Shown here piece after piece: positions 25,145 to 35,442 of a stretch of 64,000 bases of DNA. The DNA is from Flavobacterium aeripolare. GTDB lineage: Bacteria > Bacteroidota > Bacteroidia > Flavobacteriales > Flavobacteriaceae. The translations under genes and the position numbers were made by a program. The notes under the pieces were generated by a model, which searched no databases, was not told the origin of the DNA, and saw only the letters and a list, made by a program, of their open reading frames with translations. The stretch covers positions 1 through 64,000 of the forward strand of contig NZ_JABSNL010000011.1 of NCBI RefSeq assembly GCF_013294025.1, in the 5' to 3' direction. Each line of letters opens with the position of its first letter. The first letter of the stretch is position 1.

Positions 25145-27979
25145 TTATGGCGTTATTGTCCACGAAGCGAAATATTGCTGACCAATTAGACCAGCACCTA
25201 ACACCTGAGCATATTCCTTACCTCCAATGTTAGCAGCACCAATTTTTAATATTGACTTTAACTTAGGAAAACTATAATTTACCTGAGCGTCAACAACAGT
25301 TGCAGCATCAATCATACCATCAACCATAGAAGATTGCCATAAGTAAGAACTGCTATATCTAGCGCTAATGTTGAACCCAAAGTTTTCAAATAATTTTTCA
25401 TTTCCAAATGACGCTTTAGCTCTGTGTTTAGGCGTATTAAATCCTGCTTCAAAACTAGGGTCTTTTGATTGATCAAAACTAAAATCTGCGTAGTTGTAAT
25501 TTACACTTACTTCAAAATCTCTGTAAACTTTTCTACCCAAACCAATTCCGAAACCTAATGATTTAATTTCTAAAGGCGTATTAGTGTACAATTGGAAAGT
25601 ACGTGTATTACCACTTTGCAATGCTTGTAAAGCTTTTGGTCCTTCAGGATTTGTTAACCCACCACCATCTATAGCTTCTCCGTACAATGGAGTAACAACA
25701 TTCAAATTACCAATAAAATTATTGTAGACATTATAGTAACCATTGATATCAATTGATGTTTTATTGATAAATGATCTATACCCTAATTCAATAGCCTTTA
25801 CCTCCTCAGGCTTTACTAAACTAGCATTAGTTTTTTGCAATAAAGCAGGATTTCCAGCTGCAGCAAATGCTAAAACAGATGAAGCAAGGTAAGAATTATT
25901 ATAGGCTCTTGTACCATCAATGGTTTGCGAAGTATTTCCGTTATTAAGTGCCTTACCCACATCGCCTTTAATATCTATTGTCTCTACAAAACGAGTTAAG
26001 TTATCAGGAGCAGAACCTAATAATACCGCACTTCCTACATTAAATCCAATGTATTGATCTTGCGTAGATGGGTTTCTAAAACCAGTTTGAAACGACGCTC
26101 TAAAATTATGTTTTCTACTTTCCCCTCCAGAATAAACAAGTGAGACTCTAGGAGAGACATTACCATCAAAGTTTTTAGACTTATCGTAACGCACAGATCC
26201 AGTAAATTTAAGACGATCATCTATCATTTTTTTAGATACCTGTGTATAAGCACCGTATTCATTATAAAAAATAGGACCATTAGCATCGGTATAAATTCTA
26301 CCATGAGAATTCAACTCATATTGTCTGTAAGAACCTCCAACTTGAATTTCTGCAAATTGTATTAAATCTTTAAAGTTATAATTAGCATCAGAATGGTAGA
26401 TTTTTGAATTATCTACTAATTTAGAACCCGTAAGAACATCTTCTCCAGCAATAACTTTATTAAATGCATTTTTAAAACCTTGTGTACCTGGTAATAACCT
26501 TGTCCCTCTAGCATCATTACCATTGATATTAGGAGTTAACACTAACCCTCCTATTAAACCCGTTGGGCTAATATTGTAATCTGCAAAATTTCTTGCTCCA
26601 GCATGTGCTTGCTCAGGCTTTTGACCAGCCAAAGTAGCATTAGCAAATGCATTTCCATAATCTGTAAACCAGTTCGTATCTGATTTCCATTGTCTATTGA
26701 TGTTTATTCCCGTAAATAACATATCATAGGATTGACCACCGTCCTCAGTAGTAGTATACCCTCTCACAAAAAAGTTTTTACCTTTTACCTCTAATTTATG
26801 TTGTTGCATAAAAAAGTTATTTAAGTAATACCTATTGGCCCCCTGATAAACAGCGTTACCATAACCAAACTTACTTTGCCAGATAACCTCAAGATTTTCA
26901 TCCCCTAAAGGTCTATAATGTAAAGAGAAATCAATTTTGGTGTTACTCGCTTTATTGTCAGTAAGATCTATTTCATTATAACCTGTTCGTGAAACTTTTT
27001 CAGAAGGCAATGTTGGCGCAGGTATAACAGTAGAAACCTCGTCTCCATATACATTGATACCATCATACCCATAATGACTTCTATCTCTACCTGCAACAGT
27101 TTTATCATCTGTATTTGTAGCAAACCAGTCTGTACCACGCATATAGGTGAAATTAGCTTTAGCTGCAATTTTAGGACTGAAAGCATGTGCTAAACGAATT
27201 CCGTAATCAACATAATCATTATTACCTGCAGCTTTTTGAGAAGTCTGCCCAAATTTAGCATAAGCCGTTATCCCAGGACTTGTAAATGGATTTTTACTTG
27301 TCATGAACAAAATACCATTGAAAGCATTTGCGCCATACAGCGCAGAGGAAGCCCCTGGTAGAAGCTCTACGCTTTGAACGTCAATTTCTGAAATACCAAT
27401 CATATTTCCTAAAACGAAGTTTAATAATGGTGACGCGTTATCCATCCCGTCAACCAATTGCATAAAACGTGTATTTGCCACAGTAGCAAAACCACGTGTA
27501 TTAATAGACTTAAAAGATAAACTACTCGTGTTCATTTGAACTTCTTTCATGTTTTCTAGTCCGTCATAAAAAGAAGCAGAAGCCGATTTTTTAATATCAG
27601 CAACACCCATTCTTTCAATTGTGACAGGAGACTCTAGCACACGCTCAGGCGTACGAGATGCTGAAACTACAATCTCATTTAATAGATTGTCTTCCTCACT
27701 CAGTACCACAACAACTTTTTGATTTTTACTCGTAATTGTTAGCCTTTTAGACTCAAAACCAACGCTTGAAATCTCAATCGAAAACGGCAACTTACTAGAA
27801 GTTCTCAGGTTAAAATTTCCTTGTGCATCAGTAACTGCGCCATCAGAACTACCCACGACTGTTATATTAGCACCTATTATTGATTGCTTGGAAGCTTCTT
27901 GCACAATCCCTGAAACAGAATTTTGCGCGAAGCTGATATTTGCAACGAATGCAATTAAAATAATTAGATAATTTCTCAT
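25145..27979 (-). CDS. TonB-dependent receptor with carboxypeptidase-like regulatory domain
   Basis: A 944-residue outer-membrane transporter. A signal peptide (cleavage after SFA, near residue 18) is followed by a carboxypeptidase regulatory-like domain (about 20-100, SGIVQEASKQSIIGANITVV), a plug (about 110-230, with ETSVELLPGASSALYG-like ELLPGASSALYGANAFNG) and a 22-strand-type barrel to the C-terminus. It is of the non-SusC type: no SusD partner follows, but a lipoprotein SGNH hydrolase does. Uptake of a lipid, ester or other small molecule in concert with that hydrolase is inferred. It has its own upstream region and the glmS terminator lies ahead. Confidence 0.9.
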   Translation of the reverse strand: MRNYLIILIAFVANISFAQNSVSGIVQEASKQSIIGANITVVGSSDGAVTDAQGNFNLRTSSKLPFSIEISSVGFESKRLTITSKNQKVVVVLSEEDNLLNEIVVSASRTPERVLESPVTIERMGVADIKKSASASFYDGLENMKEVQMNTSSLSFKSINTRGFATVANTRFMQLVDGMDNASPLLNFVLGNMIGISEIDVQSVELLPGASSALYGANAFNGILFMTSKNPFTSPGITAYAKFGQTSQKAAGNNDYVDYGIRLAHAFSPKIAAKANFTYMRGTDWFATNTDDKTVAGRDRSHYGYDGINVYGDEVSTVIPAPTLPSEKVSRTGYNEIDLTDNKASNTKIDFSLHYRPLGDENLEVIWQSKFGYGNAVYQGANRYYLNNFFMQQHKLEVKGKNFFVRGYTTTEDGGQSYDMLFTGININRQWKSDTNWFTDYGNAFANATLAGQKPEQAHAGARNFADYNISPTGLIGGLVLTPNINGNDARGTRLLPGTQGFKNAFNKVIAGEDVLTGSKLVDNSKIYHSDANYNFKDLIQFAEIQVGGSYRQYELNSHGRIYTDANGPIFYNEYGAYTQVSKKMIDDRLKFTGSVRYDKSKNFDGNVSPRVSLVYSGGESRKHNFRASFQTGFRNPSTQDQYIGFNVGSAVLLGSAPDNLTRFVETIDIKGDVGKALNNGNTSQTIDGTRAYNNSYLASSVLAFAAAGNPALLQKTNASLVKPEEVKAIELGYRSFINKTSIDINGYYNVYNNFIGNLNVVTPLYGEAIDGGGLTNPEGPKALQALQSGNTRTFQLYTNTPLEIKSLGFGIGLGRKVYRDFEVSVNYNYADFSFDQSKDPSFEAGFNTPKHRAKASFGNEKLFENFGFNISARYSSSYLWQSSMVDGMIDAATVVDAQVNYSFPKLKSILKIGAANIGGKEYAQVLGAGLIGQQYFASWTITP

Positions 27980-28130
27980 TTATTGGCCCATTTTAAGATT
28001 AGTCCAACTAAACTACATCAAAAATTTTAAATTAACAATTAATTAAGACAAATAATAATTATATGTTAAATTTGAAGGATAGGATTTTAAAGTTTACCTC
28101 GATTTCTCAGTCTACAAAACCAATTAAATG

Positions 28131-28167
28131 TAAAAAAAAACGAGATGTTTTCACATCTCGCTTTTTT
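28131..28167 (-). terminator. Terminator of the DUF4270-glmS transcript
   Basis: AGCGAGATG and CATCTCG pair around TGAAAA, with an A run on the plus strand that gives a T run after the stem on the minus strand, 19 nt past the glmS stop. Confidence 0.85.
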
Positions 28168-28185
28168 AAAATCTATAATAAAAGA

Positions 28186-30030
28186 TTACTCTACAGTAAC
28201 TGATTTAGCTAAATTTCGAGGTTGATCTACATTACATTCTCTCATCACAGCGATGTGATACGATAATAACTGTAAAGGAATTGTAGTCAACAAAGGAGAC
28301 AACGCATCTGAAGTTTCTGGTATTTCAATTACGAAATCAGCTAGCTTGCGAACTTCAGTATCACCCTTAGTCACAACAGCAATAATTCTACCACTTCTAG
28401 ATTTTATCTCTTGAATATTACTGACAATTTTGTCATAATGCCCTTTTCTCGGCGCAATTACCACTACTGGCATATGTTCGTCGATTAAGGCAATAGGCCC
28501 ATGCTTCATTTCAGCTGCTGGATATCCTTCGGCATGTATGTATGAAATTTCTTTTAACTTCAACGCTCCTTCTAATGCAACAGGAAAATTATACCCTCTA
28601 CCTAAGTATAGACAGTTAGGAGCATCAACAAAAGTTGCTGCAATTTCTTTAGCAATATCATTTGTACCTAAAGCTTCTTTTACTTTTTCAGGAATCAATT
28701 CTAATTCTTGCAGATACATGTGGTAATCTGTATTCGACAAAGTCCCTTTTGCTTTAGCTAAACGCAAAGCAATCATAGTAAGAACAGTAATTTGAGTTGT
28801 AAAAGCCTTAGTTGAAGCCACACCAATTTCTGGTCCAGCATGCGTGTAAGCCCCTGCATGTGTTTCTCTAGAAATCGACGAACCAACAACATTACATACT
28901 CCAAATACGAAAGCTCCTTTTTCCTTAGCTAATTTAATAGCCGCCATAGTATCTGCAGTTTCACCTGATTGTGAAATAGCAATGACTACGTCTTTAGGTC
29001 CTATAATAGGATTTCTATATCTAAATTCAGAAGCATACTCAACCTCTACAGGTACTCTTGTAAATTCTTCAAAAATATACTCTGCAACTAATCCTGCATG
29101 CCATGATGTTCCACATGCCACTATGATAATACGATCAGCGTTTAAAAATTTCTCTAAGTTATCCTCGATACCAGCCATACGAATTATTCCTTCGTTAGCA
29201 AGTAACCTCCCTCTATAAGTATCCTTAATTACACTAGGCTGCTCATAAATTTCTTTAAGCATAAAGTGATCGTACCCTCCTTTTTCAATTTGCTCTAAAT
29301 TCATTTTAAGCTCTTGAATATAAGGATCAACTAAACTGTCATCTTTAATTTTTCTAACTTTCATCTGCTTGTGAAGTCTGATGTTTGCCATCTCTCCATC
29401 CTCAAGATAAACCGCATTAGATGTATATTCGATAAAAGGCGAAGCATCAGAAGCGATAAAGTATTCCCCTTCTCCAATTCCAATTGCTAAAGGACTACCT
29501 AAACGGGCAGCAACAATTTCGTTAGGATTTTTTTTATCGAAAACTGCAATTGCATATGCACCTACAACTTGGTTTAAAGCAACTTGAACTGCTTTTCCAA
29601 GTTTTAATTTTTCTTTCTTTTGAACTTCTTCAATTAAATTAACTAAAACCTCGGTATCTGTATCCGAATGAAATACATATCCTCTTTTTATTAATTCTTC
29701 TTTTAATGGAGCATAGTTTTCTATGATTCCGTTATGTATGATAACTAGATCACCTGAGTTAGAAACATGTGGATGTGAGTTCACATCATTAGGAACTCCG
29801 TGAGTAGCCCATCTAGTGTGTCCTATACCAATTGTACCACTCATATCAACTCCAGCTGACTTTTGCTCAAGATCAACTACCTTACCTTTTGTTTTGCTCA
29901 CGACGATATCTTTACCGTCATAAACCATAACCCCAGCACTGTCATATCCTCTATACTCTAAGCGCTGCAATCCTTTAATTACTATAGGATAAGCTTCTCT
30001 ATGACCTATATATCCAACAATTCCACACAT
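28186..30030 (-). CDS. glmS: Glutamine-fructose-6-phosphate aminotransferase (isomerizing)
   Basis: Makes glucosamine 6-phosphate, the first step to UDP-GlcNAc for peptidoglycan and lipid A. The N-terminal class II glutaminase domain starts MCGIVGYIGHREAYPIV (Cys2 as nucleophile), with TRWATHGVPNDVNSHPH near residue 72. Two SIS sugar-isomerase domains follow (about 285-420 and 455-600), and the protein ends with the canonical PRNLAKSVTVE. 614 residues. The upstream gene ends 3 nt before its start, so there is no room for a glmS ribozyme. Confidence 0.98.
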   Translation of the reverse strand: MCGIVGYIGHREAYPIVIKGLQRLEYRGYDSAGVMVYDGKDIVVSKTKGKVVDLEQKSAGVDMSGTIGIGHTRWATHGVPNDVNSHPHVSNSGDLVIIHNGIIENYAPLKEELIKRGYVFHSDTDTEVLVNLIEEVQKKEKLKLGKAVQVALNQVVGAYAIAVFDKKNPNEIVAARLGSPLAIGIGEGEYFIASDASPFIEYTSNAVYLEDGEMANIRLHKQMKVRKIKDDSLVDPYIQELKMNLEQIEKGGYDHFMLKEIYEQPSVIKDTYRGRLLANEGIIRMAGIEDNLEKFLNADRIIIVACGTSWHAGLVAEYIFEEFTRVPVEVEYASEFRYRNPIIGPKDVVIAISQSGETADTMAAIKLAKEKGAFVFGVCNVVGSSISRETHAGAYTHAGPEIGVASTKAFTTQITVLTMIALRLAKAKGTLSNTDYHMYLQELELIPEKVKEALGTNDIAKEIAATFVDAPNCLYLGRGYNFPVALEGALKLKEISYIHAEGYPAAEMKHGPIALIDEHMPVVVIAPRKGHYDKIVSNIQEIKSRSGRIIAVVTKGDTEVRKLADFVIEIPETSDALSPLLTTIPLQLLSYHIAVMRECNVDQPRNLAKSVTVE

Positions 30031-30033
30031 ATA

Positions 30034-31638
30034 TTACTTATTAGATTTTGTATAATAAATTTCCAACTTTAACCTTTTATCAGCATTAACTGCCTTTGAA
30101 CCATATAAAACAACTCCTTGCGGACTCATAACAGATGCCGTAGCAACATCTTCAATAGTACTATTTGCTACTTTTAATTTACTTACAGATATTGTATTAA
30201 TATCCTCAGTAACAACGACACCTAATCTTACGTTAGTGGAGTCTTGGTTTTGTATTAAATTCCTGATTTGATCAGTAATTCTAATTTTATATGTATTGTC
30301 ACTTTCACTTGTTTTATTCAACAAACCGCTAAATATAATTTTTCCAGATTTAATTGATGTAGCAGTTGTATTATCTGACGAATGATCCCTTACTACTGTA
30401 CTGTTATCAACATCATATAGGTAGATTCTATTTACCTTCGCATCATTTCCTGAAGTTGTACCATCAGCGTGAAAAACTAGACTTGCTTCATTTATCAACC
30501 AACCACTAGATCTAATAACATCTAATTCGTCAGCAACACCATTAGGAGCACCCGTTTTTCCATCTGAGCCATATAAGTCTTTACCAAAAAGTTCAACTAT
30601 TGCCATTGATCCCTGACCTCCTTTTAAGTAAAGCTTTTCGTCTCCAGTAGTCTTATTTGCATTCGTTGTAGCAGCAGTATAGGCTGGTTTGCTATTACTT
30701 TCTTGTAGTAAACTTACCGTGTTACCTGTTAGATTTATAACAACTGATTTATCAACACGACTATTATCTGTAACTGAAGTATCTTCTTTATAATTAATTG
30801 TGATTTTACCTTCTCTAAAATTCAACATCGCTAATGCCGATGGGCTACTTCCAGATTTTTCTACTTTAAAGTAAAGTCCTCTAAAATAATCTCTAAAAGT
30901 ATCTGCAGTTGCTAATTTTCCTGAAGTAGCAGCGTCAATAATCTTAGTTTTGAAGTAAGACTTATTTAAATTAAGTCTCATACCTGGTTTTGTTCTAGTA
31001 ACTGTAGTAACACCGTCAGTGGTAACTGATGATTTATACTCGGCTGCACTAAATACAAATGCATCGTTCTCTGTAACATCAGTAGAATTATTTAAACGAG
31101 CACCCACTTTCACATTATCAAAATCAGCATTTTGATCTGTATAATATTTCTGAGTTTCTTTAAGACCAGTATCTGGGTCTAAAGCACGCATAAAATACCC
31201 AGACTCATAAACGCTTAATTTTATTTTAGCGTCAGATGGACCGTAGATAGAATCTAATTCATAAGTACTGTCCCCATTTACATCAATTGACTTTTGAACA
31301 CTAAAATAAGGTATTGTCAAAACAACACTTTCTATCACTGGATTATTTCCAAATGTAGGCGCCACAGTCTGCAAAGCCACTTGGGTGTTGAAATTAGCTG
31401 TTGTAGTACCAAATGCTTCTGTATCATAGATACCTAATGCATTAACCGGAAGGTTGTTTGATTGTACTGCGCTAATTTTCTGGTTATAAGCAACCACTTC
31501 TGAAGTCAACTTTTCAAAACCAAAATGGTCATCTCCTACAATTCCATCACCAATAGTATTGATATCTTTATCACATGAGAACAAAGAAATAGCGACAGAG
31601 GCTAGAAGAATTTTCTTAAAAAAAGAACTATTAAACAT
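30034..31638 (-). CDS. DUF4270 lipoprotein
   Basis: A 534-residue outer-membrane or periplasmic lipoprotein: lipobox ISLFSC (Cys22), then DKDINTIGDGIVGDDHFG, the usual opening of DUF4270 proteins. The rest is beta-rich with no enzymatic motif. The family is found in Bacteroidota and sits, as here, between a glycogen-synthase-like gene and downstream housekeeping genes, beside panC. It ends 3 nt before glmS and starts 23 nt after the upstream gene, so the three are one operon. Function unknown. Confidence 0.85.
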   Translation of the reverse strand: MFNSSFFKKILLASVAISLFSCDKDINTIGDGIVGDDHFGFEKLTSEVVAYNQKISAVQSNNLPVNALGIYDTEAFGTTTANFNTQVALQTVAPTFGNNPVIESVVLTIPYFSVQKSIDVNGDSTYELDSIYGPSDAKIKLSVYESGYFMRALDPDTGLKETQKYYTDQNADFDNVKVGARLNNSTDVTENDAFVFSAAEYKSSVTTDGVTTVTRTKPGMRLNLNKSYFKTKIIDAATSGKLATADTFRDYFRGLYFKVEKSGSSPSALAMLNFREGKITINYKEDTSVTDNSRVDKSVVINLTGNTVSLLQESNSKPAYTAATTNANKTTGDEKLYLKGGQGSMAIVELFGKDLYGSDGKTGAPNGVADELDVIRSSGWLINEASLVFHADGTTSGNDAKVNRIYLYDVDNSTVVRDHSSDNTTATSIKSGKIIFSGLLNKTSESDNTYKIRITDQIRNLIQNQDSTNVRLGVVVTEDINTISVSKLKVANSTIEDVATASVMSPQGVVLYGSKAVNADKRLKLEIYYTKSNK

Positions 31639-31661
31639 ATACTAAAAAAAATTAAAATTTA

Positions 31662-32465
31662 TTATACCTCGTTGTTATAAAAGTTGATATATGCTTCAGC
31701 AAAAGCATCTTTAGCGACGAAAGGTAAAAAAGGTTTCCCTGAACCTTCTATATATTTTGTTAAACTTGAAGACACCCCTTCAGAAGCAATAATTACTCCG
31801 TCAGAATGATCTATTGTAGCTTTGATTATACTCTCGTAATCTGGGCTCTTTAAATTTTCGATAGCATCTAAGGGAACACCGTCTAAATGAATTTTATTAA
31901 TCATTTCTGCGTCTAAAGTCCCTTCAAAAGATTGACTATAAACAGAGGTTATGATTTTAGTATCTGAAAATAAGGCTTCATTTTTATAATAATGCTTCAT
32001 GTAAATTGGTAACATTGCTGCCATCCAACCGTGAACATGAATAATATCTGGAACCCAGTTTAATTTCTTAACAGTCTCTACTACACCTTTTGCAAAAAAT
32101 ATAGCACGCTCGTCATTATCTGCGTACATCACCCCATCTTCATCTGCAAATGTGGCTTTTCTTTTAAAATACTCTTCGTTATCAATGAAGTAAACTTGTA
32201 TGCGTTCTTTTGGTATTGAAGCGACCTTAATAATTAAAGGCATATCCAGATCATTAACCACCAAGTTCATACCTGAAAGTCTAATTACCTCATGTAATTG
32301 ATGCCTTCTCTCATTTATATTTCCATATCTAGGCATGAAAATTCTTATTTGCCCTCCTTGATCATTGACCATCTTAGGTACATCATAAGACATTAAAGAA
32401 ACTTCATTCTCAGCTAAATAAGGCACCACTTCAGATGATACATATAATATCCTCTTATCTTTCAT
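31662..32465 (-). CDS. Glycogen/starch synthase N-terminal-domain protein (short GT5-like)
   Basis: The 267 residues correspond to the N-terminal Rossmann half of GT5 glycogen synthases: KRILYVSSEVVPYLAENEVS at the start, RIFMPRYGNINERRHQLHE, and DIIHVHGWMAAMLPIYMKHY near residue 140. The KxGG loop is not conserved here (AENEVS). The C-terminal half that normally holds most of the nucleotide-sugar site is absent. It is not a truncation artefact: the protein ends cleanly and the same short form exists next to panC in relatives. Enzymatic activity is uncertain. First gene of the operon with DUF4270 and glmS; divergent from panC. Confidence 0.8.
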   Translation of the reverse strand: MKDKRILYVSSEVVPYLAENEVSLMSYDVPKMVNDQGGQIRIFMPRYGNINERRHQLHEVIRLSGMNLVVNDLDMPLIIKVASIPKERIQVYFIDNEEYFKRKATFADEDGVMYADNDERAIFFAKGVVETVKKLNWVPDIIHVHGWMAAMLPIYMKHYYKNEALFSDTKIITSVYSQSFEGTLDAEMINKIHLDGVPLDAIENLKSPDYESIIKATIDHSDGVIIASEGVSSSLTKYIEGSGKPFLPFVAKDAFAEAYINFYNNEV

Positions 32466-32542
32466 ATTGTAATTTGCTTAGTTTATTGGTAATAAAAACC
32501 ACGCAAAATTACAAAATTTTATGCAGTTATTAACTAATATAT

Positions 32543-32550
32543 TATGTTTG
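32543..32550 (+). promoter_or_regulatory. -7 promoter box of panC
   Basis: TATGTTTG matches TAnnTTTG and overlaps an upstream in-frame ATG (32544), which therefore cannot be the start. Confidence 0.6.
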
Positions 32551-32573
32551 CATATAATTTAAATAAAATAACG

Positions 32574-33422
32574 ATGCATATTTTCAATGGAAAAGCCAAT
32601 TTGATAGCTCATTTGTTAGCTATTAAGACTAGTAATTCCACTATTGGCTTTGTCCCTACAATGGGCGCTCTACATCAAGGACACCTATCGTTAATGCAAC
32701 AATCTACTACTCAAAATGATTTCACAGTAGTGAGTATTTTTGTCAATCCCACTCAATTTAATAACCCAGACGATCTTCTAAAATACCCTAGAACTCTTGA
32801 TCAAGATGTAGCCAAAATAAGCGCTTTTGATTCGAGTATAATTATTTTTGCCCCATCAGTGGATGATATATATGAAGAGAATGTCTCTTCAGATCCATTT
32901 GACTTTGATGGATTAGAGCATCAAATGGAAGGTAAATTTAGACCAGGTCACTATGATGGTGTAGGAACAATTGTGAAGAAATTATTCGAAATTGTGTCGC
33001 CTACAAAAGCGTACTTTGGAGAGAAAGACTTTCAACAACTTCAAATCGTCAAGAAAATGGTCGAAAAACATCATTTAGCGGTAGAAGTAATAGGCTGCGA
33101 AATTTTTAGAGAGGCAAATGGTCTTGCTATGAGTTCTAGAAATGAACGGTTAACAGCTGATCAACGAGCAGAAGCCTCTTTTATTTATAAAATCTTACTT
33201 GAAGTTAAAGATAAATTCCCCACTCATACTACAGAGCAACTCAATAAATATGTGGCTAGTGCTTTTATACAATCACATACCTTTGAATTGGAATATTTCC
33301 AAATTGCAGAGGAAGAGAGCTTATTGCCTTTAGAAGAAAAAATTGACACAAAAACCTACCGCGCATTTATTGCTGTTTTTGTGAATAATATTCGATTAAT
33401 AGATACCATTTCATTAAATTAA
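32574..33422 (+). CDS. panC: Pantothenate synthetase (pantoate-beta-alanine ligase)
   Basis: Joins pantoate and beta-alanine with ATP to make pantothenate. The family motifs are [15 protein letters not shown] (HIGH-type) near residue 33, [29 protein letters not shown] near residue 125, [16 protein letters not shown], and [10 protein letters not shown] near residue 187. The ATG at 32574 gives [10 protein letters not shown] and about 282 residues. The longer ORF start at 32544 lies in the -7 box. panD follows after 14 nt, but with its own -7 box. Confidence 0.96.
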   Translation: MHIFNGKANLIAHLLAIKTSNSTIGFVPTMGALHQGHLSLMQQSTTQNDFTVVSIFVNPTQFNNPDDLLKYPRTLDQDVAKISAFDSSIIIFAPSVDDIYEENVSSDPFDFDGLEHQMEGKFRPGHYDGVGTIVKKLFEIVSPTKAYFGEKDFQQLQIVKKMVEKHHLAVEVIGCEIFREANGLAMSSRNERLTADQRAEASFIYKILLEVKDKFPTHTTEQLNKYVASAFIQSHTFELEYFQIAEEESLLPLEEKIDTKTYRAFIAVFVNNIRLIDTISLN

Positions 33423-33424
33423 TA

Positions 33425-33432
33425 TACTTTTG
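33425..33432 (+). promoter_or_regulatory. -7 promoter box of panD, 4 nt from the start codon
   Basis: TACTTTTG matches TAnnTTTG, starts 3 nt after the panC stop and ends 4 nt before the ATG at 33437. It would give panD its own leaderless or nearly leaderless mRNA. Confidence 0.5.
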
Positions 33433-33436
33433 TAGC

Positions 33437-33787
33437 ATGCAAATTCAAGTATTAAAATCAAAAATCCACAGAGTAAAAGTAACAGGAGCCGATTTAAATT
33501 ATATCGGTAGTATTACTATAGACGAAACACTTCTAGAAGCTTCAAACATTATCGAAGGAGAAAAAGTTGCCATTGTTAACGTTAATAATGGAGAACGTTT
33601 TGAAACTTACGCGATAAAAGGCGAGAAAAATTCTGGTGTAATTACATTAAATGGCCCAGCAGCTAGAAAGGTGCAAAAAGACGATATCATTATCGTTATT
33701 GCCTATGCTACTCTAGAGTTTGAAGAAGCTAAAACTTTCAAACCATGGATTATTTTCCCTAATGAAAAAGACAACTCGCTAACTTAG
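33437..33787 (+). CDS. panD: Aspartate 1-decarboxylase proenzyme
   Basis: Supplies beta-alanine for the PanC reaction. It is a pyruvoyl enzyme that cleaves itself between Gly24 and Ser25, visible in [10 protein letters not shown]; Lys9 in KSKIHR is also conserved. Other family parts are [20 protein letters not shown] and [12 protein letters not shown]. 116 residues, the normal length. It lies 14 nt after panC, completing the panCD pair; pantoate-forming genes (panB, panE) are not in the window. Confidence 0.97.
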   Translation: MQIQVLKSKIHRVKVTGADLNYIGSITIDETLLEASNIIEGEKVAIVNVNNGERFETYAIKGEKNSGVITLNGPAARKVQKDDIIIVIAYATLEFEEAKTFKPWIIFPNEKDNSLT

Positions 33788-33805
33788 CAGTCTCAAAATT
33801 ATACT

Positions 33806-33845
33806 AATCCCCATTGAAAAATATTTTTTTAATGGGGATTTTTTT
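33806..33845 (+). terminator. Terminator of panC-panD
   Basis: AATCCCCATT and AATGGGGATT form a perfect 10-bp stem followed by a T run. Confidence 0.85.
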
Positions 33846-33920
33846 ATTCGCTTAAAGCAAAAAATACTTTCACATACACTACTTTAGCAACAGCATAAAA
33901 TTTTCAATAATCAATCTCTC

Positions 33921-35282
33921 ATGGCAAAAGTTAAAACAAGTTTTTTCTGTCAAAGTTGTGGCGCTCAATACGCTAAATGGCAAGGACAATGTAATTCATG
34001 CAAAGAATGGAATACAATAGCCGAAGAAATTATACAGAAACAAGAGAAAGTTGCCTGGAAAACAGAACCAACTGTACAGAGTAAAGCTCCAAAACCACTT
34101 AGAATTACCGAAATCGATTCTACGCAAGAGATTCGAATGAATACTACTGATGCAGAACTAAACAGAGTCCTTGGTGGCGGAATTGTTCCTGGATCACTTA
34201 CCTTATTAGGTGGCGAACCAGGTATAGGAAAAAGCACCTTACTTTTACAAGTTTCCTTAAAATTGCCTTACAAAACATTATACGTTTCTGGTGAAGAGAG
34301 TCAGAAACAAATAAAAATGCGTGCTGAAAGAATCACACCCACAAGTGACAATTGCTACATTTTGACGGAAACAAAAACGCAAAATATTTTCAAGCAAATA
34401 GAAGCCATTCAGCCAGAAATTGTGATTATTGACTCGATACAAACCTTACATACTGATTACATTGAATCGACCGCTGGGAGTATTTCTCAAATTAGAGAAA
34501 CTACCGCCGAACTTATAAAATTTGCCAAGGAAACTAACATACCTGTGATTTTGATAGGCCATATCACAAAGGACGGAAACATCGCTGGACCTAAAATACT
34601 GGAACACATGGTCGACACCGTTTTACAATTTGAAGGTGATCGCAATCATGTGTATCGAATATTAAGATCCTTAAAAAACCGTTTTGGTTCTACAGCCGAA
34701 ATCGGGATTTACGAAATGCTAGGCAGCGGTTTAAGAGAGGTTTCAAATCCATCAGAAATACTGATTTCGCACAAAGATGAAGAACTTTCAGGAACAGCTA
34801 TTGCTACAACCTTAGAAGGGATGAGACCTTTAATGATCGAAATCCAATCGCTCGTGAGCACCGCCGTTTACGGTACACCACAACGTAGCACAACAGGTTA
34901 TAATGCTAAAAGATTAAACATGATCTTAGCTGTATTAGAAAAAAGAGCCGGTTTTAGGCTTGGCGCCAAAGATGTATTCCTAAACGTAACGGGAGGAATA
35001 TCTGTAGATGATCCTGCAATTGACTTAGCTGTTGTTGCTGCTATTTTATCGAGTAACGAAGATATCCCTGTGAATAAAGATTTTTGCTTTGCTGGAGAAG
35101 TAGGCCTTTCTGGTGAGATTAGACCAGTGAATCGTGTTGATCAAAGAATACAAGAAGCTGAAAAACTAGGTTTCTCAACCATATTTGTATCTAAATACAA
35201 CAAGATAGCTATAAAAAATCCAGGAATAAAAATTCAGCTAGTCACAAAAATTGAAGATGTTGCCAGCATGTTGTTTGGTTAG
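33921..35282 (+). CDS. radA: DNA repair protein RadA
   Basis: RecA-like ATPase that helps branch migration in recombinational repair. It has the N-terminal zinc finger CQSCGAQYAKWQGQCNSC (residues 10-28), Walker A GGEPGIGKST near residue 97, the RadA-specific LKNRFGSTAEIG near residue 253, and a C-terminal Lon-protease-like domain (about 290-453) with no active-site serine-lysine requirement evident. 453 residues, as in E. coli. Single gene with start ATG at 33921 after the panCD terminator. Confidence 0.97.
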   Translation: MAKVKTSFFCQSCGAQYAKWQGQCNSCKEWNTIAEEIIQKQEKVAWKTEPTVQSKAPKPLRITEIDSTQEIRMNTTDAELNRVLGGGIVPGSLTLLGGEPGIGKSTLLLQVSLKLPYKTLYVSGEESQKQIKMRAERITPTSDNCYILTETKTQNIFKQIEAIQPEIVIIDSIQTLHTDYIESTAGSISQIRETTAELIKFAKETNIPVILIGHITKDGNIAGPKILEHMVDTVLQFEGDRNHVYRILRSLKNRFGSTAEIGIYEMLGSGLREVSNPSEILISHKDEELSGTAIATTLEGMRPLMIEIQSLVSTAVYGTPQRSTTGYNAKRLNMILAVLEKRAGFRLGAKDVFLNVTGGISVDDPAIDLAVVAAILSSNEDIPVNKDFCFAGEVGLSGEIRPVNRVDQRIQEAEKLGFSTIFVSKYNKIAIKNPGIKIQLVTKIEDVASMLFG

Positions 35283-35442
35283 AAATAAGGATATTTAACT
35301 TGCCTTTCGATAAAAAAAATATAGCGATTAAACAACAATTTGCGTGATTCACTAAAACACAAAAACTGTCTTTTAGTAAATTTACCCTATAAAAACAGTA
35401 GTACTACTTAGCATTTTACCCCACCTCTTTGCACACAAGTTA

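Noticed and set aside
24705..25181. 158-codon plus-strand ORF opposite the SGNH hydrolase
   Set aside because: Shadow of the well-supported minus-strand gene, with proline- and cysteine-rich nonsense composition.
28186..30040. glmS ribozyme upstream of glmS
   Set aside because: The preceding gene ends 3 nt before glmS, and no ribozyme-like core is visible.
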